From an uncultured Myroides sp. (lineage in GTDB: Bacteria > Bacteroidota > Bacteroidia > Flavobacteriales > Flavobacteriaceae), in the NCBI GenBank assembly GCA_913777665.1, contig CAJYTF010000022.1, positions 1-64,000 of the forward strand: a DNA stretch of 64,000 nt. Direction: 5' to 3'. Of the stretch, positions 8,502 through 16,953 are shown one piece after another; position 1 is the first letter of the stretch, and each line of letters opens with the position of its first letter. Position numbers and translations under genes: made by a program. The notes beneath the pieces are model-generated. The model saw only the letters and a list, made by a program, of their open reading frames with translations, was not told where the DNA came from and searched no databases.

Positions 8502-8822
8502 TTATTTATTTTTTGATGGATTCTGTCGTGTGTCGAAAATTCTAACTACATAAATTGCTCTTTTACCTTTTCGATATGTAATTTTATAATGACTTGTTAC
8601 AAGCTTTCGATATTCATATTTTAAGTGTATGAATTCTTCATCTATAACACCAATTTCTGTAAAATCTATGGTTGAGTTTTCTAATATCTCTAACTCTTTA
8701 AAAATATCATTGATAATTTCTTTTGATTTAGAAATACTGTAAAGGTTATCATTAAATACTCTAATCTTTTGTAAATCTTTTAAAGACCGAGATGTTAATT
8801 CAACTCTTATTACGGATTCCAT
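8502..8822 (-). CDS. RelE/ParE-family toxin
   Basis: A 106-aa protein with the small RelE/ParE pattern: an N-terminal beta strand (VIRVELTSRSLKDLQKI), two helices, then a C-terminal sheet YRKLVTSHYKITYRKG and YVVRIFDTRQNP. The last block is characteristic of ParE-like type II toxins (DxRQxP). The target, ribosomal mRNA cleavage or gyrase, cannot be told from sequence. Its ATG lies inside the antitoxin gene with a 13-base overlap, the standard coupled antitoxin-first arrangement. Confidence 0.87.
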   Translation of the reverse strand: MESVIRVELTSRSLKDLQKIRVFNDNLYSISKSKEIINDIFKELEILENSTIDFTEIGVIDEEFIHLKYEYRKLVTSHYKITYRKGKRAIYVVRIFDTRQNPSKNK

Positions 8823-9019
8823 TTTTTCATTATTTCTTTAGCTTCTTCTAAAGTATAAGTTTGTCCGTTTTTAATATCCTTCTCGCCTTCTGCAATCATT
8901 TTATCTTTATTTTTTTGCAACATATACGCCTTTGCCATTTCATAAAATATTCTTACGAATTGGTCATCGGCATTCTCTATATAATTATGCAGTTCTTTTT
9001 TTAATTCAATAGTACTCAT
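8810..9019 (-). CDS. Antitoxin of the RelE/ParE module
   Basis: A 69-aa mostly helical protein upstream of and overlapping the toxin. It begins MSTIELKKELHNYIENADD and has the C-terminal NGQTYTLEEAKEIMKKW segment of Bacteroidota antitoxins that pair with ParE-like toxins. No clear HTH is seen, so DNA binding and autorepression are uncertain. It lies 39 bases after the exonuclease gene. Confidence 0.83.
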   Translation of the reverse strand: MSTIELKKELHNYIENADDQFVRIFYEMAKAYMLQKNKDKMIAEGEKDIKNGQTYTLEEAKEIMKKWNP

Positions 9020-9058
9020 AATTTCTTTTTTATTTATAAAGATACAACTTTGCTTTAA

Positions 9059-9832
9059 TTAAAACTTATTAGTTAGTTTACGCAACTTGATTCCTGTCAG
9101 TACTTTTTTGGTGTACAACGGAAAATCGGCGTTTTGAATCCAGCCAAAATAACCCGGTTCACGATCTAAAACATCATCAACCAAAGCACCTTTATGCTTA
9201 CCGAATGTAAAAATTTCTTCTCCGTTATCATTCAAGGCGATAAATCCGGCAAAATCAACCGATTTTTTACGGGTAGTGAATACAGAAAGTGCTTTCATAT
9301 CGTTTTCTAAATCTTCGTAACGATCTAATTGCGCCTTTAAAATTTCGTAAGTTGCTTCGGTATCAGCTGCGGCAGAATGCGCATTTTCTAATGATTGATT
9401 GCAGTAAAACTTCAAAGCTGCACTTAATGTACGTTCTTCTTTTTTATGGAATATCGTTTGAACATCGATCGAAACTCGGTTTTTCATATCAAAATCAACA
9501 TCGGCACGCAATAACTCTTCTGCCAATAAAGGAATATCAAATCGGTCTGAATTGTATCCTGCCAAATCGGCATCTTTAATCATGTTGTAAACCTGCGAAG
9601 CCAGTTCTTTAAAAGTTGGTTCGTTGGCCACTTTTTCATTTGTAATTCCGTGAACGGCCGTAGCATGCGCAGGAATTGAAACCGTTGGATTTACCAGCCA
9701 CGTTTTACTTTCTTTGTTTCCGTTGGGGAAAATTTTTAATATCGATATTTCTACGATTCTGTCTTTTGCTACATCAATTCCCGTTGTTTCTAAATCGAAA
9801 AAACAAATAGGTCGGTTTAATTTTAACTCCAT
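9059..9832 (-). CDS. DnaQ-like 3'-5' exonuclease (DEDDh) with C-terminal DUF3820-like domain
   Basis: A 257-aa exonuclease related to the DNA polymerase III epsilon subunit. The catalytic set is complete: Asp13 and Glu15 (FDLETTG), Asp99 (SDRFDI), His152 and Asp157 (HSAAADTE). HGIT at about residue 61 is also typical. After residue 200 a small domain, FGKHKG...PGYFGWI, resembles DUF3820. It is not the replicative polymerase itself; proofreading, repair or RNA turnover are all possible. Confidence 0.9.
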   Translation of the reverse strand: MELKLNRPICFFDLETTGIDVAKDRIVEISILKIFPNGNKESKTWLVNPTVSIPAHATAVHGITNEKVANEPTFKELASQVYNMIKDADLAGYNSDRFDIPLLAEELLRADVDFDMKNRVSIDVQTIFHKKEERTLSAALKFYCNQSLENAHSAAADTEATYEILKAQLDRYEDLENDMKALSVFTTRKKSVDFAGFIALNDNGEEIFTFGKHKGALVDDVLDREPGYFGWIQNADFPLYTKKVLTGIKLRKLTNKF

Positions 9833-10105
9833 ATTTTTTGTTTAAGGTTTAATGTTTCAAGTTAAAATTAATCTTAAAACACATACTTATTAATTTAATT
9901 TCTAACCCTTTGGGTGTAATTATTTCCACAAAATAGAAACATAGATTTGCCTTATGTTTTTAAAAGATTGTGATAGACATTTTACTTTTCGCATAGCAAA
10001 CTATGTGAAAAATAATATAATTTTCTATCCCATCTTTGACAATTAGTTATAATTCTATTCGTCTATGTTGTTAATTTTATTTATTGTATATCGCACTCAA
10101 CGGGT
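9833..10105. repeat. Gene-free spacer with dispersed-repeat character
   Basis: No coding potential. It contains an imperfect terminal inverted repeat: AACCCTTTGGGTGTAAT (9904-9920) against the reverse complement of 10092-10108 (13 of 17 match). Between them the words CATAG and CTATG recur (around 9940, 9992, 10001, 10063), including the hairpin CATAG-CAAA-CTATG. Similar CATAG/ACCC-rich spacers are, from memory, common between flavobacterial genes. The right arm contains the stop codon of the neighbouring FAD gene. Confidence 0.5.
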
Positions 10106-11677
10106 TTAATTTCTATAACCAAAAATTTGTTCGGCACATTTAATAGCACATTTTTCGCCATCGATTGCTGCAGAAATAATCCCGCCAGCATAACCTGCAC
10201 CTTCTCCACAAGGATACAGTCCTTTTATTTGCAAATGCTCCAACGTATCATCGTTTCTTGGAATACGAACCGGCGATGAAGTTCTACTTTCCGGCGCATG
10301 TAAAATAGCATCGTTTGTAAAATAACCTTTCATGCTTTTACCGAATTCCTGAAAACCCTGGCGCATGATTCCTGTTAAAAACTTTGGAAAAACATCTCCT
10401 AATTCTGACGATACAACTCCAGGAACATACGATGTTTTAGGTAATGATTCGGAAACTTTTTTATTTGAAAAATCGACCATTCGTTGCGCCGGGACTTGTT
10501 GCGTTTTGCCTGCAACTTTCCAAGCAGTATTTTCTATTTCTTTCTGAAAATACATTCCTGCCAAAGCTCCATGCTTTTCGTACGGTTTAAAATCTTCTAA
10601 TTTTAGTTCGACTACAATTCCTGAATTTGCGGTGATTTGATCTCGTTTTGAAGGCGACCAACCATTGGTAACAACCTCTTCAACATCGGTAGCACAAGGT
10701 GCAATAACTCCACCGGGACACATACAAAATGAATACATTCCGCGACCATTAACCTGTTTTACAATGGAATATGGTGCGGGCGGAAGAAAATCGCCACGAA
10801 AATCGCAGGAATACTGAATGCTATCTATTAAACTTTGCGGATGTTCTGCACGAACGCCCAATGCAAAAGGCTTAGCTTCTATAAAAATATTTTTTCGATC
10901 TAACAATTCAAAAATATCTCGAGCCGAATGTCCGGTTGCCAAAATAACCTGATTTGCCGCAATGGTTTCGCCTGTATGCAAGATCGCACCTTTAATCTCG
11001 TTACCTTCAACATCAAAATCAACCACACGTTTATCAAACAAAACTTCGCCACCAAATTCGGTGATTTTATGACGCATATCTTCCATGATTTTCGGCAATT
11101 TATTGGTTCCAATATGCGGATGCGCTTCAATCAAAATATCTTGCGATGCACCAAAAGCAACCAAAAGTTCTAAAATACGGTTTACATCGCCTCGTTTTTT
11201 AGATCGGGTGTACAACTTTCCGTCTGAATATGTTCCTGCACCACCTTCACCAAAACAGTAATTGGAATCAGGGTTTACAATATGATCTACATTAATTGCC
11301 TTTAAATCTCTACGGCGACCGCGAACATCTTTTCCTCGCTCTATAACAATAGGTTTTACGCCTAATTCTATCAGTTGCAATGCCGCAAAATATCCTGCAG
11401 GTCCTGCCCCAACTACAATTGCTACCGGTGCATTTTTCACATTTTTATAATCAGGGAATGAAACCGATCTGTGCTGCAAATCTTCGCCTTGAAAGAAAAC
11501 CTGAACTTTAAGATTGATTTTTACCTGTTTTTGTCTGGCATCAATCGATCTTTTTAAAATGGTAACATGCTGAATTTCGTTAGTAGGCGTATGCGTTAAT
11601 TTTGCAACATAATCTACCAGCAAATGATTTGTAGCTGCAATTTCTGGAAGGACTTGTAATTGTATTTCTTGAGGCAT
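10106..11677 (-). CDS. FAD-dependent dehydrogenase (COG2509 family)
   Basis: A 523-aa flavoprotein. Residues about 85-115 form the dinucleotide-binding fold (VVGAGPAGYFAALQL then VIERG). GGAGTYSDGKLYTRSK and the C-terminal GEGAGYAGGIISAAIDG are hallmarks of the uncharacterised COG2509 dehydrogenases. CMCPGG gives a conserved cysteine pair whose role is unknown. I chose the ATG at 11677 rather than an in-frame TTG five codons upstream. The stop codon falls in the inverted-repeat arm of the adjacent spacer. Divergent from the 81-aa gene. Confidence 0.87.
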   Translation of the reverse strand: MPQEIQLQVLPEIAATNHLLVDYVAKLTHTPTNEIQHVTILKRSIDARQKQVKINLKVQVFFQGEDLQHRSVSFPDYKNVKNAPVAIVVGAGPAGYFAALQLIELGVKPIVIERGKDVRGRRRDLKAINVDHIVNPDSNYCFGEGGAGTYSDGKLYTRSKKRGDVNRILELLVAFGASQDILIEAHPHIGTNKLPKIMEDMRHKITEFGGEVLFDKRVVDFDVEGNEIKGAILHTGETIAANQVILATGHSARDIFELLDRKNIFIEAKPFALGVRAEHPQSLIDSIQYSCDFRGDFLPPAPYSIVKQVNGRGMYSFCMCPGGVIAPCATDVEEVVTNGWSPSKRDQITANSGIVVELKLEDFKPYEKHGALAGMYFQKEIENTAWKVAGKTQQVPAQRMVDFSNKKVSESLPKTSYVPGVVSSELGDVFPKFLTGIMRQGFQEFGKSMKGYFTNDAILHAPESRTSSPVRIPRNDDTLEHLQIKGLYPCGEGAGYAGGIISAAIDGEKCAIKCAEQIFGYRN

Positions 11678-11703
11678 TTTGTTATAAAGCAAATTTGAAA
11701 CTA

Positions 11704-11711
11704 CAAAAATA
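11704..11711 (-). promoter_or_regulatory. -7 box for the FAD dehydrogenase gene
   Basis: TATTTTTG on the minus strand, about 27 bases before the ATG. No clear -33 partner. Confidence 0.45.
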
Positions 11712-11720
11712 CATTAATTA

Positions 11721-11728
11721 TAGATTTG
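11721..11728 (+). promoter_or_regulatory. -7 box for the 81-aa gene
   Basis: TAGATTTG, a TAnnTTTG match 38 bases before the ATG; TTTG at 11694-11697 is a weak -33 candidate (23-base gap). Confidence 0.5.
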
Positions 11729-11766
11729 TTGAAAAGGATGTTTTAAATTTACTAAAATTTGACAAA

Positions 11767-12012
11767 ATGGAACGACAGATAAAATTAATCTGGGATTTTA
11801 GAGGTCCCGATGCTTTAAAAACAGCCGAACATCAGGAAATTCATTTGAAAGAATTTATTGTTATAGAACAATTACCGATTTCGATTTCCGGTTTTCAGCA
11901 GATTAACGAATTTCATTCGATTGCTTTTATTGTAGTAAACGACGAAATGATGCGAAAAGTACGCGATGTTTTAAAACCGCACCGTGGAGAACTTTATACT
12001 GATATTGTATAA
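11767..12012 (+). CDS. Conserved hypothetical protein, 81 aa
   Basis: A small soluble protein beginning MERQIKLIWDFRGPDA and ending RGELYTDIV. It has a mixed alpha/beta pattern; the central FHSIAFIVVNDEM could be a buried strand. I chose this ATG rather than an ATG-less N-terminal extension because the -7 box at 11721 would lie within the longer form. Function unknown. Flanked by a bidirectional terminator shared with recQ. Confidence 0.72.
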   Translation: MERQIKLIWDFRGPDALKTAEHQEIHLKEFIVIEQLPISISGFQQINEFHSIAFIVVNDEMMRKVRDVLKPHRGELYTDIV

Positions 12013-12044
12013 AAAAACTCCTTAATATTTTTAAGGAGTTTTTT
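12012..12044. terminator. Bidirectional terminator between the 81-aa gene and recQ
   Basis: AAAACTCCTTAA pairs with TTAAGGAGTTTT, with A and T runs on both sides, so it works for both converging genes. Confidence 0.85.
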
Positions 12045-12045
12045 A

Positions 12046-14241
12046 TTAATTCGCTACTTCACTAATAAACTTTATGCGCATTAAACGAAGTTCTTCTATA
12101 TCGTAATCGCCATCGAACTCTTTTAAGGCTGCTTTAATAGAATCGTTTTCGGCATCCATAAAATATTCTTTAATTTCTTCCTGCTGATCTTCATCCAAAA
12201 CATCATCAACCCAATAATTAATATTCAGTTTAGTACCCGAATAAACGATCTGTTCCATTTCTTTCAACAAAGCATCCATATTTAAGCTTTTGGCAGCTGC
12301 AATATCTTCTAACGACAATTTACGATCCACACTTTGAATAATAAATAGTTTTAAGGCAGAATTTGCTCCGGTTGATTTTACTACCAAGTCATCAGGGCGA
12401 ATAATATCGTTTTCTTCAACGTATCGTGTAATTAAATCGATGAATTCTTTGCCGTATTTTTTTGCCTTACCTTCACTTACGCCATGCACATTTGCCAGTT
12501 CATCTAACTTTATGGGATATTTCAATGCCATATCTTCTAACGACGGATCCTGAAAAACCACAAACGGCGGTACATCCATTTTTTTGGCTACTTTTCGACG
12601 TAAATCTTTCAGCATACTTACCAAAACTTCATCAGCAACATTTGATGCCTTTGCATTTGTAATGATGGTTTCATCGTTGGTAGTTTCATAATTATGATCT
12701 TCGGTCATCATAAAAGAAGTAGGATTTTTAAGAAAATCTTTTCCTTCTTTAGTAATTTTTAGTACACCATAACTTTCGATATCTTTCGATATTAAGTTTG
12801 ATACCAAAACCTGACGAATCAATGCCATCCAGAATTTATCGTTAAACTCTTTTCCTGCTCCAAAAACGCTTTGCGCATCGGTTTTGTACGATTTTATAAC
12901 GGCATTTATTTTACCCAATAAGGTAAGAACAATTTCTTTTGACTTGTAGATTTGCTTGGTATCCTGAATGGTTCTTAATAAAAGTTCCACCTGATCCTTT
13001 GCTTCTTTTTTTGATTTAGGGTTACGCGAATTATCGTCCATATCGGCTCCTTCCCCGTTCACTTCATCAAATTCTTCACCGAAATAATGCAGTAAAAATT
13101 TACGTCGAGATACCGATGTTTCTGCATAAGCAACCACTTCTTGTAACAACGCATAACCAATTTCCTGTTCAGCCAAGGGTTTGCCTGCCATGAATTTTTC
13201 AAGCTTTTCGATATCTTTATAAGAATAGTACGCCAAACAATAACCTTCGCCACCATCGCGACCGGCACGACCGGTTTCCTGATAATAACTTTCCAGTGAT
13301 TTAGGTATATCATGATGAATCACAAAACGCACATCGGGCTTATCAATTCCCATTCCAAAGGCAATAGTTGCCACAACCACATTCACATCTTCCATTAAAA
13401 ACATGTCTTGATGTTTGGCGCGAGTTTTGGCATCTAATCCTGCATGATAAGCTACTGCCGAAATTCCGTTTACTTGTAAAACCTGCGTTATTTCTTCTAC
13501 CTTTTTACGGCTTAAGCAATAAATAACGCCTGATTTCCCTTTAAACTGATTGATGAATTTTATAATATCCGATTCTATATTTTTGGTTTTCGGGCGAATT
13601 TCATAAAACAAATTAGCTCTGTTGAACGAAGCTTTAAATGTATTTGCATTGGCAATTTCCAGATTCTTAAGGATATCTTCCTGAACCTTTGGCGTTGCAG
13701 TTGCCGTTAAACCTATAATTGGAATATCGCCTAATTTTCTGATAATGTTTCTAAGGTTTCTATATTCGGGTCTAAAATCGTGCCCCCATTCAGAAATACA
13801 GTGCGCTTCATCAATTGCAATAAAAGACAATGGCACAGAATTTAAAAACTCTACATATTCTTCCTTCGTCAACGATTCCGGTGCCACGTATAAAAGTTTG
13901 GTAATACCTTTCTTTATATCCTCTTTAACCTGTGTGATTTCAGTTTTTGTCAATGAAGAATTTAATACGTGTGCCACACCAATTTCGCTTGAAAGACCAC
14001 GAATGGCATCAACCTGATTTTTCATTAAAGCAATTAAAGGCGATACAACGATTGCAGTTCCTTCTAAAACCAAAGCCGGTAGTTGGTAACATAACGATTT
14101 ACCACCGCCCGTTGGCATAATTACAAAAGTATTGTTGCCATAAATAATGCTCTTTACAACCTGCTCTTGCAATCCTTTGAACTGACTGAATCCGAAATAT
14201 TTTTTTAATTCTTTATGTAAGTCAATTTCAATTGATTTCAT
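12046..14241 (-). CDS. recQ: ATP-dependent DNA helicase RecQ
   Basis: A 731-aa 3'-5' helicase for recombination and fork repair. Walker A is at GGGKSLCYQLPAL (about residues 43-55), the DEAH box in DEAHCISEWGHDF (about 143), TATATP, and the helicase C-terminal motif with QETGRAGRDG (about 315). RQC and a C-terminal HRDC-type region (DDLVVKSTG onwards) follow. Length is above the E. coli enzyme (about 610 aa), usual for Bacteroidota, with an acidic C-terminal tail. Divergent from kdsD. Confidence 0.96.
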   Translation of the reverse strand: MKSIEIDLHKELKKYFGFSQFKGLQEQVVKSIIYGNNTFVIMPTGGGKSLCYQLPALVLEGTAIVVSPLIALMKNQVDAIRGLSSEIGVAHVLNSSLTKTEITQVKEDIKKGITKLLYVAPESLTKEEYVEFLNSVPLSFIAIDEAHCISEWGHDFRPEYRNLRNIIRKLGDIPIIGLTATATPKVQEDILKNLEIANANTFKASFNRANLFYEIRPKTKNIESDIIKFINQFKGKSGVIYCLSRKKVEEITQVLQVNGISAVAYHAGLDAKTRAKHQDMFLMEDVNVVVATIAFGMGIDKPDVRFVIHHDIPKSLESYYQETGRAGRDGGEGYCLAYYSYKDIEKLEKFMAGKPLAEQEIGYALLQEVVAYAETSVSRRKFLLHYFGEEFDEVNGEGADMDDNSRNPKSKKEAKDQVELLLRTIQDTKQIYKSKEIVLTLLGKINAVIKSYKTDAQSVFGAGKEFNDKFWMALIRQVLVSNLISKDIESYGVLKITKEGKDFLKNPTSFMMTEDHNYETTNDETIITNAKASNVADEVLVSMLKDLRRKVAKKMDVPPFVVFQDPSLEDMALKYPIKLDELANVHGVSEGKAKKYGKEFIDLITRYVEENDIIRPDDLVVKSTGANSALKLFIIQSVDRKLSLEDIAAAKSLNMDALLKEMEQIVYSGTKLNINYWVDDVLDEDQQEEIKEYFMDAENDSIKAALKEFDGDYDIEELRLMRIKFISEVAN

Positions 14242-14264
14242 GTTTTTAATTATGCTATTTTATC

Positions 14265-14272
14265 TAAATTTG
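14265..14272 (+). promoter_or_regulatory. -7 box for the kdsD-tatC-lptB operon
   Basis: TAAATTTG matches TAnnTTTG. It lies 60 bases before the kdsD start, in the divergent recQ spacer; the -33 element is weak. Confidence 0.5.
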
Positions 14273-14332
14273 CAATTATAAAGATATACAAATCTTTTAG
14301 TTTTAGCAAAATTTACATAACACGTTTGTATT

Positions 14333-15301
14333 TTGGACATTAATTTTAACATATTGGCAGCCGCAAAAAGCACTTTAAAAGCTGAAAGCGATGCTATTAC
14401 AAAGGCTATAGATTTTTTAAACGATGACTTTTTAAAATCGGTTCAAGCCATATTTAACACAAAAGGAAGGCTGGTAATTACCGGAATTGGCAAGAGCGCA
14501 CATATTGGTCAGAAAATTGTTGCCACATTAAACTCAACCGGAACGCCGTCTTTATTTATGCACGCTGCCGAAGCTGTTCATGGCGATTTAGGTATGATTA
14601 CGAAAGATGATGTTGTTTTGTGTATATCGAAAAGCGGAAACAGTCCGGAAATTAAAGTCTTGGCTCCGTTATTGAAACGCGACGGAAATATTTTAATTGG
14701 AATGACTGGAAACGAATCTTCTTTTTTAGGAAAAAACTCCGATTTTGTTATTAACGCCTACGTTGAAAAAGAAGCCGATCCTAATAATCTGGCTCCAACA
14801 ACAAGTACAACCGTTCAATTGGCTTTGGGCGATGCTTTGGCTGTTGCGTTAATTGAAATGAGAAAGTTTACTGCGAACGATTTTGCTAAATTTCATCCGG
14901 GTGGTGCTTTGGGTAAAAAATTACTGCTTAAGATCAAGGATATTTTAGACGGTAAAAACAAACCTACGGTTACTATTCAGTCAACCATTCAACAAGTTAT
15001 TTTTGAAATATCGAACAAACGTTTGGGCGTTACAGCGGTTTTAGATGGATCTGAAATTAAAGGAATCATTACCGATGGCGATATAAGACGAATGTTAGAA
15101 AAAACAACCGATTTATCAGCAATCACTGCAAAAGACATTATGACGGTAAATCCGAAATCAATAGAAATAAATTCAAAAGTAGAAGATGCTTTAAACATTA
15201 TGGAATCGTTTGAAATTACGCAATTGGTAGTTACAGATAACAATTTATATGCTGGAATCATCCACTTACACGACATTTTAAAGGAAGGAATTGTATCGTG
15301 A
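14333..15301 (+). CDS. kdsD: Arabinose-5-phosphate isomerase, KpsF/GutQ family
   Basis: Converts ribulose-5-phosphate to arabinose-5-phosphate, the first step to Kdo for lipopolysaccharide. 322 aa: an N-terminal SIS domain (TGIGKSAHIGQKI at about residue 50, SKSGNSPEI at about 103) and two C-terminal CBS domains (about 205-320). There is no ATG near the conserved N-terminus, so I use the TTG at 14333. The stop overlaps the tatC start (GTGA), giving a kdsD-tatC-lptB operon. The Kdo link fits waaA at 38.5 kb and lptC at 28.3 kb. Confidence 0.93.
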   Translation: MDINFNILAAAKSTLKAESDAITKAIDFLNDDFLKSVQAIFNTKGRLVITGIGKSAHIGQKIVATLNSTGTPSLFMHAAEAVHGDLGMITKDDVVLCISKSGNSPEIKVLAPLLKRDGNILIGMTGNESSFLGKNSDFVINAYVEKEADPNNLAPTTSTTVQLALGDALAVALIEMRKFTANDFAKFHPGGALGKKLLLKIKDILDGKNKPTVTIQSTIQQVIFEISNKRLGVTAVLDGSEIKGIITDGDIRRMLEKTTDLSAITAKDIMTVNPKSIEINSKVEDALNIMESFEITQLVVTDNNLYAGIIHLHDILKEGIVS

Positions 15302-16137
15302 AAAATAAAAACACCAACAAAGAAATGTCGTTCTTAAACCATTTAGAAGAATTAAGATGGCTTTTAGTACGCAGCTGTATTGCAATTTTAGTAACATCGG
15401 TAGTAGCTGTTTTTTTTAACGAGTTTATTTTTGATGTGATTATTTTTGGCCCGAAACAAGGCGATTTTATTACTTACCAGTTTTTTTGCGACGTTGCTAC
15501 AAAATACGATTTAGACCGATCGTTTTGCGATAACGAACTGCCTTTTGTTATTCAGAACCGAACAATGGACGGGCAATTATCTGTAATGATCTGGACATGT
15601 ATTACAGCCGGATTCATTATGGCATTTCCGATTATCTTATGGGAATTTTGGAAATTTATACGACCGGCACTGTATCAAAACGAACGTAAATATGCGAAAT
15701 TGTTCATATTTGTATCGAGCATTTTATTCTTTTTAGGTGTGATTTTCGGATATTTTGTATTAGTACCATTATCAATCAACTTTTTGGCTAACTTTACCAT
15801 CAGTAATGTTGTTGAAAATCAAATCGATATCAATTCATATATCAGTTTGGTAAAAACAACATCGCTGGCAACCGGTTTGGTATTTGAACTGCCAATTATT
15901 ATTTTCTTTTTAACCTATTTAGGTTTAATTACCGATAGTTTTTTAAAGGAATACAGAAGATACGCTTACGTGTTGATTTTAATAGTAGCAGCAGTTGTAA
16001 CACCGCCAGATGTAATTAGCCAGTTAATTGTATCGTTTCCGTTAGTAATTTTGTATGAATGCAGTATTATAATTGCTAAAGTAATTACAAAACGTAACGT
16101 ACAAAAAGAGAAAAACGAAGCCTTAACAAAGAATTAA
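15298..16137 (+). CDS. tatC: Twin-arginine translocase subunit TatC
   Basis: The receptor subunit of the Tat pathway, which exports folded proteins. 279 aa with six hydrophobic segments and the family signature MSFLNHLEELRWLLVRS near the N-terminus; the central FWKFIRPALYQNERKY motif is also typical. The GTG at 15298 overlaps the kdsD stop by four bases; the ATG at 15325 would match the usual TatC N-terminus and is an alternative start. A periplasmic loop of about 40 residues between TM1 and TM2 is longer than in E. coli. Confidence 0.95.
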   Translation: MKNKNTNKEMSFLNHLEELRWLLVRSCIAILVTSVVAVFFNEFIFDVIIFGPKQGDFITYQFFCDVATKYDLDRSFCDNELPFVIQNRTMDGQLSVMIWTCITAGFIMAFPIILWEFWKFIRPALYQNERKYAKLFIFVSSILFFLGVIFGYFVLVPLSINFLANFTISNVVENQIDINSYISLVKTTSLATGLVFELPIIIFFLTYLGLITDSFLKEYRRYAYVLILIVAAVVTPPDVISQLIVSFPLVILYECSIIIAKVITKRNVQKEKNEALTKN

Positions 16138-16140
16138 GCA

Positions 16141-16881
16141 ATGAAATTAAGAGCAGAGAATTTAATTAAAACATACAAAGGACGAAAAGTTGTAAAAGGC
16201 GTTTCGGTTGAAGTAAACCAAGGGGAAATTGTAGGTTTATTAGGACCAAATGGTGCCGGAAAAACAACATCGTTCTACATGATTGTGGGTTTGGTAAAAC
16301 CAAATTCGGGCAATATTTTTCTAGATAATTTAAATATTACCAATTATCCCATGTACAAACGTGCCCAAAACGGCATTGGTTACTTGGCTCAGGAAGCATC
16401 GGTTTTTAGAAAGTTAAGTATCGAAGACAATATACTTTCAGTTCTACAGCTTACAACGCTTTCTAAAAAAGAGCAAGAAGCTAAAATGGAATCATTGATT
16501 GATGAGTTCAGTTTGCAGCATATCCGTACCAATCGTGGTGATTTATTATCGGGTGGTGAACGCAGAAGAACAGAAATTGCTCGAGCTTTGGCAACCGATC
16601 CTAAATTTATTTTGTTAGATGAACCGTTTGCTGGTGTAGATCCTGTTGCGGTTGAAGATATTCAGCGCATTGTGGCTCAGCTGAAAAATAAGAACATTGG
16701 TATTTTAATTACCGATCACAATGTTCAGGAAACTTTGGCAATTACAGACAAAACGTATTTAATGTTTGAAGGCGGCATTTTGAAGGCAGGAATTCCTGAG
16801 GATTTAGCTGAAGACGAAATGGTTAGAAAAGTATATTTAGGGCAAAATTTTGAATTACGAAAAAAGAAAATAGAATTTTAA
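16141..16881 (+). CDS. lptB: LPS export ABC transporter ATPase LptB
   Basis: The cytoplasmic ATPase of the LptB2FG complex that extracts lipopolysaccharide from the inner membrane. 246 aa with Walker A GPNGAGKTT (about residue 34), Q-loop LAQEASVFRKLS, signature LSGGERRR, Walker B FILLDEPFAGVDP and switch His in ITDHNVQETL, all diagnostic of LptB. It starts 3 bases after tatC. LptC is encoded separately at 28253. Confidence 0.96.
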   Translation: MKLRAENLIKTYKGRKVVKGVSVEVNQGEIVGLLGPNGAGKTTSFYMIVGLVKPNSGNIFLDNLNITNYPMYKRAQNGIGYLAQEASVFRKLSIEDNILSVLQLTTLSKKEQEAKMESLIDEFSLQHIRTNRGDLLSGGERRRTEIARALATDPKFILLDEPFAGVDPVAVEDIQRIVAQLKNKNIGILITDHNVQETLAITDKTYLMFEGGILKAGIPEDLAEDEMVRKVYLGQNFELRKKKIEF

Positions 16882-16912
16882 TATTAAATTTTCATTTAAA
16901 ATTTAAAAACAA

Positions 16913-16920
16913 TACTTTTG
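16913..16920 (+). promoter_or_regulatory. -7 box of the polysaccharide operon
   Basis: TACTTTTG, 33 bases before the dehydratase ATG. It separates the exopolysaccharide genes from the lptB operon. Confidence 0.55.
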
Positions 16921-16953
16921 CGGAGCTAAGGGGAATCTTATTTAAAAATTGTT

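Noticed and set aside
16920..16936. GCGGAGCTAAGGGG upstream of the polysaccharide operon, resembling a JUMPstart/ops element
   Set aside because: Too short and too different from the ops core; I know of no such element established in Flavobacteria.
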